A DNA stretch of 64,000 nt from Streptomyces mexicanus (GTDB lineage: Bacteria > Actinomycetota > Actinomycetes > Streptomycetales > Streptomycetaceae). The notes beneath the pieces are model-generated. The model searched no databases. It was not told the DNA's origin and saw only the letters and a list, made by a program, of their open reading frames with translations. The stretch is taken from positions 2,638,131 through 2,702,130 of the forward strand of contig NZ_LR732544.1 in the NCBI RefSeq assembly GCF_902506575.1, given 5' to 3'. The position numbers and the translations under genes were made by a program. Each line of letters opens with the position of its first letter. Position 1 is the first letter of the stretch. Positions 1 through 8,796 of this stretch are shown here, piece by piece.

Positions 1-1191
1 GTCCAGTCCCTCGGGGGCGCGCGCGGTCAGCGCGTCGGCCAGCTCCAGGACCACGATCCGCTGCCGCGCGCGCAGCCGCTCCTGCTCAGCGCGCTGCATC
101 ACGTACAGGTCGGCGACGGCCTTGAGGACGGCGCACTCCGTCCGGGTGCTGGGCGGCACCACCAGCTCGGCGCCGTACCGGGTGAGCCGGCCGCCCCCGT
201 ACCGCTGCCGGGTGGCGCCCTCGGCGGCCAGGCAGAAGCGGCCGATGAGCTGGCTGGTGGCGTCCTTCAGGCGGGCCTGGGCGAGCGCCGAGCCGTCGTA
301 GCCGTGCGGCCACCACTCCTGGGCGAGGAGCCGGTCCAGGGCCTCGGACAGCTCCTCGGGGTCGGTGCCGGCCGGGACGTAGCGGGCGGGGGCGCCCGCG
401 AAGATCTCCCGCCGTTCGGGGTCGGCCTGCAGGCAGGCGGGGTCGATGTGGCCGGCGTGCAGGCCGTCCTCCAGGTCGTGCACCGAGTACGCCACGTCGT
501 CGGACCAGTCCATGACCTGGGCCTCGAAGCAGGTGCGCGTGCCGGGCGCCTGGGCGCGCACCCAGTCGAAGACGGGCCGGTCGTCCTCGTACACCCCGAA
601 CTTCGGGGAGTCGGGGTCACTGGGGTGGGCACCGCGCGGCCAGGGGTACTTCGTCGCGGCGTCCAGCGCGGCGCGGGTGAGGTTGAGCCCGACGCTGACC
701 AGCTCGCCGGACGCGGGGTCGGTGACGAACCGCTTGGGTTCGATCCGGGTGAGCAGGCGCAGCGACTGGGCGTTGCCCTCGAAGCCGCCGCAGTCGCGGG
801 CGAACTCGTTCAGCGCCTGCTCGCCGTTGTGCCCGAAGGGCGGGTGGCCCAGGTCGTGGGAGAGGCAGGCGGCCTCCACCAGGTCGGGGTCGCAGCCGAG
901 GGCCGCGCCCAGCTCGCGGCCGACCTGGGCGCACTCCAGCGAGTGGGTGAGCCGGGTGCGCGGGCTCGGGTCCCAGGCCTGGCTGCGCTCGCCCGGGGTG
1001 ACCACCTGCGTCTTGCCCGCCAGGCGTCTGAGCGCCGCGGAGTGCAGCACGCGCGCGCGGTCGCGCTGGAAGGCCGTACGGCCCGGCCGCTTGTCCGGCT
1101 CGGCGGCCCACCGCTCCACCGCCGCGGCCTCGTAGCCGGTGGGCGGCAGGTGGTGGTACGGCGCTGCTGCTGCGGAGGCGATCCCTTCCAT
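1..1191 (-). CDS. dgt: Deoxyguanosinetriphosphate triphosphohydrolase-like protein (partial, 3' end outside window)
   Basis: HD-superfamily dNTP triphosphohydrolase, family expected to cleave dNTP into deoxynucleoside and tripolyphosphate. Reading starts at the ATG ending at 1191 ([14 protein letters not shown]) and 397 codons are open to the left edge of the window, where the gene is cut. The metal-binding HD pair is seen at H112-D113 in the family motif [14 protein letters not shown], and the preceding [16 protein letters not shown] stretch supplies the upstream histidine. The segment [10 protein letters not shown] near residue 55 is also typical of bacterial dGTPase-like proteins. Identification of the family is firm; the true substrate range is not visible from sequence, and many actinobacterial members are annotated only as dGTPase-like. 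Confidence 0.93.
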   Translation of the reverse strand, partial: MEGIASAAAAPYHHLPPTGYEAAAVERWAAEPDKRPGRTAFQRDRARVLHSAALRRLAGKTQVVTPGERSQAWDPSPRTRLTHSLECAQVGRELGAALGCDPDLVEAACLSHDLGHPPFGHNGEQALNEFARDCGGFEGNAQSLRLLTRIEPKRFVTDPASGELVSVGLNLTRAALDAATKYPWPRGAHPSDPDSPKFGVYEDDRPVFDWVRAQAPGTRTCFEAQVMDWSDDVAYSVHDLEDGLHAGHIDPACLQADPERREIFAGAPARYVPAGTDPEELSEALDRLLAQEWWPHGYDGSALAQARLKDATSQLIGRFCLAAEGATRQRYGGGRLTRYGAELVVPPSTRTECAVLKAVADLYVMQRAEQERLRARQRIVVLELADALTARAPEGLD

Positions 1192-1278
1192 GACTCGACA
1201 CTAAGCGCAGGCACCGACAATCGGCGTGTCACGGTCCGGCCGCGATCGGTGACCGCCGCCGGGCCGCGGGGCATGTGC

Positions 1279-2193
1279 TCACGGCACGGCGAGCGGTGTC
1301 CGCGGCGCGGCGCGGGCCGGCTCGGGGGCCGCCAGCGCCTCGTCGTAGCGGTGCAGGACGAGGCGGGCCAGGGCCGGGTGGTCCCCGAGCGGGGCGGCGG
1401 CGATCCCGGGGGCGACCGCGGCGCACTGGCCGGCGAAACGGCCCGGGGCGGTGAAGCAGGAGGCGACGGCGATGCGGTGGCGGCCGCGGGCGGCCAGCGC
1501 GCGCACCGCGGCCGCGACGGTGGGCGCGGCGGCGGAGGCGTAGGCGGGGACGACGGGCACGCCGAGGCGGTCGGCCAGGAGCCGGGCGGTGCGACGGGTG
1601 CCGGCCGCCGACTCCGGGTCGCGGGAGCCCGCGGCGGCCAGGACGACGGCGCTCGCGCGGCGCGCGGCCTCGTCGCGGCCGGGCCGCCAGCCGGCCTCGG
1701 TGAGCCGGCCGTACAGCGCCTCCACGAGCAGCGGGTGCGGGCCGAGCGGGGCGGCCACGCGCGCGCGTGCCGGTGCGGCGGCGGCCATCCGGGGGATGTC
1801 CCGCTTGACGTGGTGGCCGGGGCTGAACAGCAGCGGCACGAGGACCGCGTCGGCCCCGGCCAGGCCCGCGAGGGTGTCGGGGAGCAGGGGCTCGTTCAGT
1901 TCGATGTGCCCGAGGTGCACGGGCACGGCCGGGCGCAGCTCCCGCACCCGCTCCCTCAGGGCCCGCACGGCGACCAGGGCGCGCGGGTCGCGGCTGCCGT
2001 GCGCCACCAGGACCAGGGCGGGCGCCTCCGCAGCCCCGGCACCCCGATCCCCGGCGCCCTCCTGGACAGCGCGTCCCACCTCCTGGGCGGCATCGGCGCC
2101 CAGGAGGTGGGACGCGCTGTCCAGGAGGGCGCCGGGGATCGGGGTGCCGGGGCTGCGGAGGGGCTCGTCGCGGGGAGAGGTCGGCGCCGTCAT
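1279..2193 (-). CDS. CbiX-type sirohydrochlorin chelatase, two-domain
   Basis: Predicted sirohydrochlorin cobalt/ferro-chelatase of 304 residues. Two half-domains are visible: the first opens with LVLVAHGSRDP and contains GHIELNEPLLPDTLAGL and the metal-site-like SPGHHVKRDI; the second opens with VVLAAAGSRDPES, where the first histidine is replaced by alanine. The start chosen is the ATG ending at 2193 (MTAPTSPRDEP), which has a GGGAGGA ribosome site about 8 nt upstream; an upstream in-frame start at 2265 lacks one. Siroheme is the cofactor of the NirB nitrite reductase encoded at 12.6 kb, so a role in siroheme supply for nitrate assimilation is reasonable. Residues about 12-56 are encoded by a perfect inverted repeat (see the repeat entry), so that part of the protein may not be trustworthy. 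Confidence 0.85.
   Translation of the reverse strand: MTAPTSPRDEPLRSPGTPIPGALLDSASHLLGADAAQEVGRAVQEGAGDRGAGAAEAPALVLVAHGSRDPRALVAVRALRERVRELRPAVPVHLGHIELNEPLLPDTLAGLAGADAVLVPLLFSPGHHVKRDIPRMAAAAPARARVAAPLGPHPLLVEALYGRLTEAGWRPGRDEAARRASAVVLAAAGSRDPESAAGTRRTARLLADRLGVPVVPAYASAAAPTVAAAVRALAARGRHRIAVASCFTAPGRFAGQCAAVAPGIAAAPLGDHPALARLVLHRYDEALAAPEPARAAPRTPLAVP
2025..2161. repeat. Perfect 65-bp inverted repeat with a 7-nt loop inside the chelatase gene
   Basis: The arm 2025-2089 is the exact reverse complement of 2097-2161, with only 2090-2096 between them. Both arms read in frame with the chelatase gene: the promoter-proximal arm encodes RSPGTPIPGALLDSASHLLG and the other encodes QEVGRAVQEGAGDRGAGAAE. 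The same peptide is also encoded in one frame of the opposite strand. A perfect palindrome of this size in coding DNA is rare; a fold-back artefact of library preparation or assembly is a real possibility. Confidence 0.97.
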
Positions 2194-2355
2194 ACGGGGA
2201 TCCTCCCGGAGGGACGTTGCGCTGCCGTTGCGCGGTGGTGACCGGCTTGTTTTCAGCCGCTTCACGGGGTGGCGGCAGGGGGTGTGAGACGGCTGTCACG
2301 ACCCCCTGCCGCACCCCTGGCGAACCGGTTCGCCGCCCGCCGCGTCCCTGTGGAC

Positions 2356-3042
2356 ATGCTGGGGTTGAGGATCCGCAGACCGAGGCTGCCGCGCACACGC
2401 GCCGGGCAGCGCAGGGCCGTGCAGGCGCTGGTGGCCCTGTGCGTGCTGGCGCTGCTCCCGGCCACGTGGCTGTACGTGAGCACGGCCGGCCGGCTGCGCA
2501 CGGCCGCGGACGTGCCGCGCACGGACGTCGCCGTCGTCTTCGGGGCGGGCCTGTGGGACGGCGAGCCCTCGCCGTACCTGGCGCACCGGCTGGACGCGGC
2601 GGCGCGGCTGTACCAGGCGGGCCGGATCAAGGTGGTCCTGGTCACCGGCGACAACAGCCGCAAGGACTACGACGAGCCGGACGTCATGCGCGCCTACCTG
2701 ACGAAGCAGGGCGTGCCCGCCGCCCGGATCGTCACCGACTACGCGGGCTTCGACACCTGGGACTCCTGCGTGCGCGCGAAAAAGATCTTCGGGGTGGACC
2801 GGGCGGTGCTGGTCAGCCAGGGCTTCCACATTCGGCGGGCGGTGGCGCTGTGCGACGCGGCGGGCATCGACTCCTACGGCGTCGGCGTGGACGCCCGGCA
2901 CGACGTCACCTGGTACTACGGCGGCGCCCGCGAGGTGCTGGCGGCGAGCAAGGCGGCGCTGGACGCGGTGCTGCGGCCCGATCCGCAGTTCCTGGGGCCG
3001 AAGGAGCACGGCGTCGCCCGTGCGCTGGCCGCCGCCCACTGA
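2356..3042 (+). CDS. SanA/YdcF-like DUF218 membrane protein
   Basis: Protein of 228 residues with one N-terminal membrane segment (ALVALCVLALLPATWLYV, about residues 20-37) followed by a DUF218 domain. Family landmarks are DVAVVFGAGLWDGEPSPYLAHRLDAAARLY, VLVTGDNSRKDYDEPDVMRAYL and VLVSQGFHIRRA. E. coli SanA, the best studied relative, affects envelope barrier function at high temperature; the enzymatic activity of the family is not established. The start is uncertain: ATG at 2356 is used because it immediately precedes the conserved basic N terminus, but GTG codons at 2269 and 2284 are in frame and closer to purine-rich stretches. It stands alone between the chelatase and nasA. Confidence 0.85.
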   Translation: MLGLRIRRPRLPRTRAGQRRAVQALVALCVLALLPATWLYVSTAGRLRTAADVPRTDVAVVFGAGLWDGEPSPYLAHRLDAAARLYQAGRIKVVLVTGDNSRKDYDEPDVMRAYLTKQGVPAARIVTDYAGFDTWDSCVRAKKIFGVDRAVLVSQGFHIRRAVALCDAAGIDSYGVGVDARHDVTWYYGGAREVLAASKAALDAVLRPDPQFLGPKEHGVARALAAAH

Positions 3043-3088
3043 CGTGCATCCCTCCGGTGCCTCACGGCGGCCGGGCGGCTGCGGGGAG

Positions 3089-3132
3089 GTCACCGTGCCG
3101 GAGGCGTAACAGCGGCCGCCCGGGCGCGTAAC
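3089..3132 (+). promoter_or_regulatory. Candidate GlnR-type site upstream of nasA
   Basis: GTAAC occurs at 3106-3110 and again at 3128-3132, exactly 22 bp apart, with GTCAC at 3089-3093. The GlnR consensus in Streptomyces is alternating GTnAC and GAAAC elements every 11 bp, so two GTnAC elements at 22-bp spacing fit, but the intervening GAAAC elements are poor here. The site lies 24-67 bp before the nasA start. Binding is an inference. Confidence 0.4.
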
Positions 3133-3155
3133 ACGGCCGACGGACGCTGAACGAC

Positions 3156-5348
3156 ATGCAGATCTCCGCGACGCCCACGCACTGCCCGTATTGCGCCCTG
3201 CAGTGCGGGATGAACCTGACCCCCGCCCCGGACGGGGGCGTGCGGGTGGCCGAGCGCGCGGACTTCCCGGTGAACCGGGGCGCGCTGTGCGGCAAGGGCC
3301 GCACCGCGCCCGCGCTGCTCTCCTCCCGGGTGCGGCTGACCTCGCCGCTGGTGCGCTCGCAGGGCCGGTTGACCCCCGCGAGCTGGGAGGAGGCGCTGGA
3401 CCGGATCGCCGGGGCGCTGGCACGCGCGCGCGGGGAGCACGGCGCGGACGCCTGCGCGGTGTTCGGCGGGGGCGGGCTGACCAACGAGAAGGCGTACGCG
3501 CTGGGGAAGTTCGCCCGGGTGGTGCTGGGCACCTCGCAGATCGACTACAACGGCCGCTTCTGCATGTCGTCGGCGGCCGCGGCCGGCAACGCGGCGTTCG
3601 GGCTGGACCGCGGGCTGCCGTTCCCGCTGGAGGACATCCCCCGGACCGGGTGCGTGATCCTGGTCGGCTCCAACCCGGCGGAGACGATGCCGCCGGCGCT
3701 GCGGTACTTCACCGAACTGCGGGACAACGGCGGCACGCTGATCGTCGTCGACCCGCGCCGCACGAGGACCGCCGAGCTGGCCGACCTGCACCTGGCGCCC
3801 CGGCCCGGCACCGACCTCGCCCTCGCCCTGGGCCTGCTGCACCTGGTGGTCGCCGAGGCCCGCACCGACGAGGCGTACATACGCGAGCGGACGACCGGCT
3901 GGCAGGAGGCGCGGGCGGCGGCCATGGCGCACTGGCCGGAGTACGTCGAGCGGATCACCGGGGTGCCGGTGCCGCGGCTGCGGGAGGCCGTACGGCTGTT
4001 CTGCGCGCCCGAGTCGGCGATGGTGCTCACCGCGCGCGGCCCCGAGCAGCAGGCCAAGGGCACCGACACGGTGGGCGCGTGGATCAACCTGTGCCTGGCG
4101 ACCGGCCGGGCGGGCCGCCCGCTGTCCGGGTACGGCTGCCTGACCGGGCAGGGCAACGGGCAGGGTGGGCGCGAACACGGCCAGAAGGCCGACCAGTTGC
4201 CCGGTTACCGCAAGCTGACCGACCCCGCGGCGCGGCGGCACGTGGCCGAGGTGTGGGGCGTGGACCCGGACGGCCTGCCGGGGCCGGGCCGCAGCGCGTA
4301 CGAACTGCTGGACGCCCTCGGCAGCGACATCCGCACGCTGCTGCTGATGGGCTCCAATCCGGTGGTGTCGGCGCCGCGCGCCGCGCACGTGGAGGAACGG
4401 CTGAGGTCGCTGGACTTCCTGGCGGTGTGCGACGTGGTGCTCTCGGAGACGGCGGCCCTGGCGGACGTCGTCCTGCCGGTCACGCAGTGGGCGGAGGAGA
4501 CGGGCACGACGACGAACCTGGAGGGCAGGGTGGTGCTGCGGCGGCGCGCGCTCACCCCGCCGGACGGGGTCCGCAGCGATCTGGAGGTGCTGCACGACCT
4601 GGCCGCCCGGCTGGGCGTGGAGAAGGGCTTCCCGACCGATCCCGAGGAGGTCTTCGAGGAGTTGCGCCGCGCCAGCGCGGGCGGCCCGGCGGACTACTCG
4701 GGGATCACCTATCGCAGGCTGGCGGAGGAGAACGGGGTGTTCTGGCCGTGCCCGGCCCCGGCCGACAGCGCCCCCGCCCCCGAGTCAGGCTCCGGGTCCG
4801 GCTCCGAGCCCGGCTTTGAAGTCCACCCGGGCACCCCGCGCCTGTTCCTCGACCGGTTCGCCACCGAGGACGGCCGGGCCCGCTTCGTCCCCGTGACGCA
4901 CCGGCCGAGCGCCGAGGAGCCGGACGAGGAGTACCCGGTGCTGCTGACCACCGGGCGGGTGGTCGCCCAGTACCAGTCGGGTGCCCAGACCCGGCGCGTG
5001 GAGGAACTGAACGCCGCCGCGCCCGGCCCGTTCGTCGAGCTGCACCCGCGGCTCGCGGCACGGCTGGGGGCGGCCGAGGGCGACCCGGTGGCCGTCGTCT
5101 CCCGGCGCGGCCGCGCGGTGGCGCCCGCGCGCATCACGGCAGGCATCCGCCCGGACACCGTGTTCATGCCGTTCCACTGGCCCGGCGAAGGCCGGGCGAA
5201 CACCCTGACCAACCCGGCGCTGGACCCGACCTCGCGGATGCCGGAGTTCAAGGTGTGCGCGGTACGGCTGGAACGGGTGCGGGAGGAGCCGGTGAACCAG
5301 GAGCGGGTGAACCCGGAGCCGGTACAGCCGGAGCCGGTACAGCCGTAG
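3156..5348 (+). CDS. nasA: Assimilatory nitrate reductase catalytic subunit
   Basis: Molybdopterin oxidoreductase of 730 residues that reduces nitrate to nitrite in the cytoplasm. The N-terminal [4Fe-4S] site is clear: C10, C13, C17 and C45 in HCPYCALQCG and GALCGKG. Molybdopterin-binding landmarks follow (NGRFCMSSAAAAGN, LVGSNPAE, TARGPEQQAKGTDTV, GYGCLTGQGNGQGGREHGQKADQLPG, LLMGSNPVVSAP), and the C-terminal MGD-binding domain has LLTTGRVVAQYQSGAQTRR and FMPFHWPGE. This is the NasA/NarB type without a fused NADH or flavin domain, so electrons must come from another protein. The last roughly 20 residues are a low-complexity run built from a 15-bp DNA repeat. The chelatase upstream and nirBD at 12.6 kb complete a nitrate assimilation set. 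Confidence 0.93.
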   Translation: MQISATPTHCPYCALQCGMNLTPAPDGGVRVAERADFPVNRGALCGKGRTAPALLSSRVRLTSPLVRSQGRLTPASWEEALDRIAGALARARGEHGADACAVFGGGGLTNEKAYALGKFARVVLGTSQIDYNGRFCMSSAAAAGNAAFGLDRGLPFPLEDIPRTGCVILVGSNPAETMPPALRYFTELRDNGGTLIVVDPRRTRTAELADLHLAPRPGTDLALALGLLHLVVAEARTDEAYIRERTTGWQEARAAAMAHWPEYVERITGVPVPRLREAVRLFCAPESAMVLTARGPEQQAKGTDTVGAWINLCLATGRAGRPLSGYGCLTGQGNGQGGREHGQKADQLPGYRKLTDPAARRHVAEVWGVDPDGLPGPGRSAYELLDALGSDIRTLLLMGSNPVVSAPRAAHVEERLRSLDFLAVCDVVLSETAALADVVLPVTQWAEETGTTTNLEGRVVLRRRALTPPDGVRSDLEVLHDLAARLGVEKGFPTDPEEVFEELRRASAGGPADYSGITYRRLAEENGVFWPCPAPADSAPAPESGSGSGSEPGFEVHPGTPRLFLDRFATEDGRARFVPVTHRPSAEEPDEEYPVLLTTGRVVAQYQSGAQTRRVEELNAAAPGPFVELHPRLAARLGAAEGDPVAVVSRRGRAVAPARITAGIRPDTVFMPFHWPGEGRANTLTNPALDPTSRMPEFKVCAVRLERVREEPVNQERVNPEPVQPEPVQP

Positions 5349-5375
5349 CCGGTACAGCCATATCCGGTACGGCGG
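5316..5375 (+). repeat. Four imperfect 15-bp tandem repeats across the nasA stop codon
   Basis: Units 5316-5330, 5331-5345, 5346-5360 and 5361-5375 follow GAGCCGGTACAGCCG with few changes. The first two encode EPVQP repeats at the C terminus of NasA; a G-to-T change in unit three creates the TAG stop at 5346-5348. The C-terminal tail length is therefore likely to vary between strains. Confidence 0.85.
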
Positions 5376-5438
5376 CAGCCGGCACGTCCCCCGCCCGCAC
5401 GGCCGTCACCGGTACCGCCGCCCGTCCCCGACGGCCCG

Positions 5439-5882
5439 TCAGCGGCGGGAGGACCACACGCCGCCCTCGATGACCCGCCCCGCGTCCCGCAGTCGCGCGG
5501 TCACCGCCGGACCCGCGACGTAGCCCCCCGCCCGCCCCACCGTCGCGTCGGCCTCGCGGACGCCCTCGCGCGCGATGCGTTCGTACAGGTTGCGCGGGTC
5601 CCCGGCGCCGTGCCCCTCCAGCCGGTCCAGGGCAGTGAGCAGTCCCCCGTACGCCTCCGGCCGGGCCGTCACCAGCTCGCCGCGCACCACGCCGTCCGGT
5701 GCCTCGACGGCGTACGGGAAGCCGGGCCCCTCGTACAGCACGGCGCCGTTCAGCCGCGCCGGTTCCACCTCGCGGACGCGACCGCGCAGGAACACGTCGT
5801 GGTTCGGTTCGCCGGGGCGCAGGGTGCCGTAGACGAAGAACGGGAGGGGCTCGGACGGCGAGGACGGGGCCGGAACGATCAC
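5439..5882 (-). CDS. Gamma-glutamylcyclotransferase / AIG2-fold protein
   Basis: Protein of about 147 residues of the GGCT/AIG2 superfamily, whose enzymes cyclise gamma-glutamyl groups to 5-oxoproline. The substrate-loop motif FVYGTLRPGEPNH is present about ten residues after the chosen start, and the likely catalytic acid lies in the GLLTALDRLEGH stretch. The GTG ending at 5882 (VIVPAPSSPSEP) gives the usual short N terminus; an ATG ending at 5942 would add 20 residues that show no family resemblance. The exact substrate cannot be told from sequence. It is monocistronic and converges on nasA. Confidence 0.82.
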   Translation of the reverse strand: MIVPAPSSPSEPLPFFVYGTLRPGEPNHDVFLRGRVREVEPARLNGAVLYEGPGFPYAVEAPDGVVRGELVTARPEAYGGLLTALDRLEGHGAGDPRNLYERIAREGVREADATVGRAGGYVAGPAVTARLRDAGRVIEGGVWSSRR

Positions 5883-6034
5883 GGAAACGATTCTGTACCC
5901 CCTCCGGCTCCCCACACATCTCCATGACGGCGCTATGGACATGACTTGTCATGGTCGCTTAAACCTGAACGGGCGTCACCGCCATCCCCCACGCCTCCAC
6001 CACGCCTTCCCGCAGCGCCTTCCCGAGGAGACCG

Positions 6035-7684
6035 ATGAGTCGGACACGGCACACCCGAGGCACCCGCCGCCTCGCCACGGCCGGCATAGCCGCCACCACC
6101 GCCACCCTGCTGGCCGCCGCCTTCTCCCCCGCCGCCCACGCCCAGGACAAGCCGGTCCCCCGGGTCACCGCCCTCCAGCACGCCGCCTCGGCGCTCCTGG
6201 AACACGCCTCGGCCCTGGGGCTGACCTCGGACGAGAGCACCAGCGTCCGGGACGTGATCGTCGACAAGGACGGCACCCAGCACGTCCGCTACGACCGCAC
6301 GTACCACCGACTGCCGGTGCTGGGCGGCGACTTCGTGGTCCACCTGTCCTCGGACGGCGCCTACCGCGGCGCGAACAGGGCGACGAAGAGCACGGTCTCG
6401 CTGCCGACCACCACCCCGAAGCTCTCCGCGCCCAAGGCCGCAGACCTCGCGCTCGACGCGCTGCGCGCCGCGAACCCCGGCAAGACCCTCAAGAGCGTCA
6501 AGGCCAGACCGGAGCTGGTGGTCGACGCCCTGCACGGCGCCCCACGCCTGGCCTGGCGCACCAACGCGGCCGGGCTGGACTCCCTCGGCAACCCGGTGGC
6601 CCGCACGGTGCTCACCGACGCCCGCACCGGGGCGCGGATCGACGCCTGGGACAGCATCGAGACGGCGACCGGCGACGGAATGTCGCTCTACAGCGGCACG
6701 GTCCCCCTGGAGACGACGCCGTCCGGCTCGGCGTACCAGCTCAAGGACCCCACGCGCGGCAACACCTACACCGGCGACGCCGCGAACAAGACCGACCTGT
6801 GCTTCCTCTCCATCTGCTTCCAGCGGGCGCCCGCGACCCTGTTCACGGACGCCGACAACCACTGGGGCTCGGGCACCACGGCCGACCGCTCCTCGGCGGC
6901 GGTGGACGCCCAGTACGGCACGGACGAGACCTGGGACTACTACCGAAACGTCCACGGCCGCAACGGCATCGCGGGCGACGGCAAGGGCTCGTACAACCGC
7001 GTCCACTACGGCAGCAACTACAACAACGCCTTCTGGGACGACAGCTGCTTCTGCATGACGTACGGCGACGGCGACGGGACGACGTTCGGCCCGCTGGTGG
7101 CGCTGGACGTGGCCGGCCACGAGATGACCCACGGCGTGACCTCGACGACGGCGGGGCTGACGTACTCGGGCGAGTCCGGCGGCCTGAACGAGGCCACCTC
7201 CGACATCCTCGGCACGATGGTGGAGTGGTACGCGAACAACGCCTCCGACCCCGGTGACTACCTCATCGGCGAGAAGGTCGTCCGCTCCGGCTTCGGCAAG
7301 ACCGCCCTGCGCTACATGGACAAGCCGTCCAAGGACGGCAACTCGGCGGACTACTGGAGCAGTTCGGTCGGCAACCTGGACGTCCACTACTCCTCCGGCG
7401 TCGCCAACCACTTCGCGTACCTCCTCGCGGAGGGCAGCGGCGCGAAGACGATCAACGGGGTCGCCTACGACTCACCGACGTACAACGGCTCGACGGTGAC
7501 CGGCATCGGCCGGGACAAGGTCGGCAAGATCTGGTACCGGGCCCTGACCGTCTACATGACCTCCTCCACGAACTACGCGGGCGCCCGGACCGCGACCCTG
7601 AACGCCGCCAAGGACCTCTACGGCTCCGGCAGCGCCGAGTACAACGCGGTGGCGGCGGCGTGGAGCGCGGTCAACGTGAACTGA
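6035..7684 (+). CDS. Secreted M4 family (thermolysin-type) neutral metalloprotease
   Basis: Zinc endopeptidase of 549 residues exported as a pre-pro-protein. Residues 1-36 form a Sec signal peptide with twin-arginine-like basic start and AAHA-QD cleavage. A FTP/PepSY-type propeptide follows (about 40-200), then the mature catalytic domain. Zinc ligands are H362 and H366 in HEMTH, with the third ligand in GGLNEATSD. The substrate-binding stretch NNAFWDDSCFCMTYGDGDG is typical of the family. The C terminus has the GVANHFAYLLAEGSG and YRALTVYMTSSTNYAGAR motifs of the helical domain. It lacks an extra P-domain. No partner gene is evident nearby. A second, leaderless M4 protease lies at 49.7 kb. 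Confidence 0.95.
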   Translation: MSRTRHTRGTRRLATAGIAATTATLLAAAFSPAAHAQDKPVPRVTALQHAASALLEHASALGLTSDESTSVRDVIVDKDGTQHVRYDRTYHRLPVLGGDFVVHLSSDGAYRGANRATKSTVSLPTTTPKLSAPKAADLALDALRAANPGKTLKSVKARPELVVDALHGAPRLAWRTNAAGLDSLGNPVARTVLTDARTGARIDAWDSIETATGDGMSLYSGTVPLETTPSGSAYQLKDPTRGNTYTGDAANKTDLCFLSICFQRAPATLFTDADNHWGSGTTADRSSAAVDAQYGTDETWDYYRNVHGRNGIAGDGKGSYNRVHYGSNYNNAFWDDSCFCMTYGDGDGTTFGPLVALDVAGHEMTHGVTSTTAGLTYSGESGGLNEATSDILGTMVEWYANNASDPGDYLIGEKVVRSGFGKTALRYMDKPSKDGNSADYWSSSVGNLDVHYSSGVANHFAYLLAEGSGAKTINGVAYDSPTYNGSTVTGIGRDKVGKIWYRALTVYMTSSTNYAGARTATLNAAKDLYGSGSAEYNAVAAAWSAVNVN

Positions 7685-7707
7685 CCCTCAGGGGGCGCGC
7701 CGGGCGA

Positions 7708-7905
7708 CTACCGCAGCCCGTCGACGAACGCCTGCCAGGCGGCCGCGCCGACGATGACGACGGGGCCGCAGGGGTTCTTGCTGTCGCGGACGGGGACGGC
7801 GGGGGCGGGGTAGTTGTCGGCGACTTCGAGGCAGTCACCACCGGTGTTGCCGCTGTAGCTGGACTTACGCCACTGTGCGTTCCTCAGACTGGGAGCGGTC
7901 TCCAT
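7708..7905 (-). CDS. DUF397 small protein paired with the HTH regulator
   Basis: Protein of 65 residues with the DUF397 signature AQWRKSSYSGNTGGDCLEVAD and VPVRDSKNPCGPVVIVGAAAWQAFVDGLR. These small proteins are almost always encoded next to XRE/Scr1-type HTH regulators in Streptomyces (for example at whiJ-like loci) and are thought to act with them as antitoxin-like or modulating partners; the biochemical role is not known. Its start overlaps the 3' end of the regulator gene by 41 bp, so the two are translated from one message. Confidence 0.9.
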   Translation of the reverse strand: METAPSLRNAQWRKSSYSGNTGGDCLEVADNYPAPAVPVRDSKNPCGPVVIVGAAAWQAFVDGLR

Positions 7906-8713
7906 AGCGTTCCTCCATCACGCGGGCAATCAGTGCCGCCGAATCCTCCACAGAGAGGGCCGCGGCCTGCAAGCGAGCGTAACGGAGCGCCGCCTCCCTG
8001 ACGGTTTCGGGGCTGGCCGTCATGTGGCCCGCGATCACGTCCTCCGTGTAGACGATGTCCGGGTCGTCATCGAAGCGGAGAACATTGAACGAACCGGCGA
8101 GGCTGGCGTGTTCCCCCACCACGTTCGGCAGCACCTGGATGTGCATCCAGCGGTTACGGGTGAAGTCCAACAGGTTGCCGAGTTGGCGCCGCATGACGTC
8201 CCGACCCCCGATGGGCCGGAGCAGCACGGCCTCGTCCAGGACCACCCAGGTGAGCGGCGGCTGCTCCCGCTCCAGGATGCGCTGACGCTCCATACGGGCC
8301 GCGACCAGACCGTCGAGATCGTCCGGCATGCCCGTGGCGAGCACCGCCCGCGCGTACTCCTCCGTCTGCAGCAGCCCGTAGACCACCTGCGCCTGGTACG
8401 TGGAGATGTACGTCGCCTTGGCCTCCATCTCGGCGTACGGCTGGAACCAGGTCGGCAGTTGGCTGCGCAGCACGAGGCCGACGAGGCGGGAGAACAGGCC
8501 GTCCGTGCCGAGCGCGGCGTCCACGCGCTCGGAGAAGTCGCGGGTGGGGACCTTCCTCGCGGTCTCGATCTGGCCGACCAGGGAGCCCGTGCAGTAGATG
8601 ATCTCGCCGAGCTGGCCCTGTTTCAGCCCGTGGGCCTCGCGGTGGCGGCGCAGCTCGAAGCCGTAGTAGGCGAGCGGGGAAGCGGTGGGGTCGAGGGTCT
8701 GGACGTTGGCCAC
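7865..8713 (-). CDS. XRE-type HTH regulator with Scr1 (DUF5753) C-terminal domain
   Basis: DNA-binding regulator of 282 residues. Residues about 15-70 form a helix-turn-helix (ELRRHREAHGLKQGQLGEIIYCTGSLVGQIETARKVP) and the rest is the Scr1-type domain (ATYISTYQAQVVYGLLQTEEYARAV, RMERQRILEREQPPLTWVVLDEAVLLRPIGG, IQVLPNVVGEHASLAGSFNVLRF). The start is the GTG ending at 8713, which has GGAGG seven bases upstream; the longer open frame to 8818 would run through the divergent promoter. Members of this family control development and antibiotic production in streptomycetes. It is co-transcribed with the DUF397 gene and divergent from the RsbW-like ATPase gene, with an 83-bp space between. Confidence 0.9.
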   Translation of the reverse strand: MANVQTLDPTASPLAYYGFELRRHREAHGLKQGQLGEIIYCTGSLVGQIETARKVPTRDFSERVDAALGTDGLFSRLVGLVLRSQLPTWFQPYAEMEAKATYISTYQAQVVYGLLQTEEYARAVLATGMPDDLDGLVAARMERQRILEREQPPLTWVVLDEAVLLRPIGGRDVMRRQLGNLLDFTRNRWMHIQVLPNVVGEHASLAGSFNVLRFDDDPDIVYTEDVIAGHMTASPETVREAALRYARLQAAALSVEDSAALIARVMEERYGDRSQSEERTVA

Positions 8714-8796
8714 GGCGGTACCTCCGGCCTGCAACGCCTCTCGGCGTTCGTTTCGGTGCGTAGCCGAGCGTATGCGCGGCGTCGCACCGTGGTGGC

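Noticed and set aside
304..2241. A 645-codon open frame on the plus strand
   Set aside because: It is antisense to the dGTPase and chelatase genes and has glycine/arginine-rich noise translation; long antisense frames are common in high-GC DNA.
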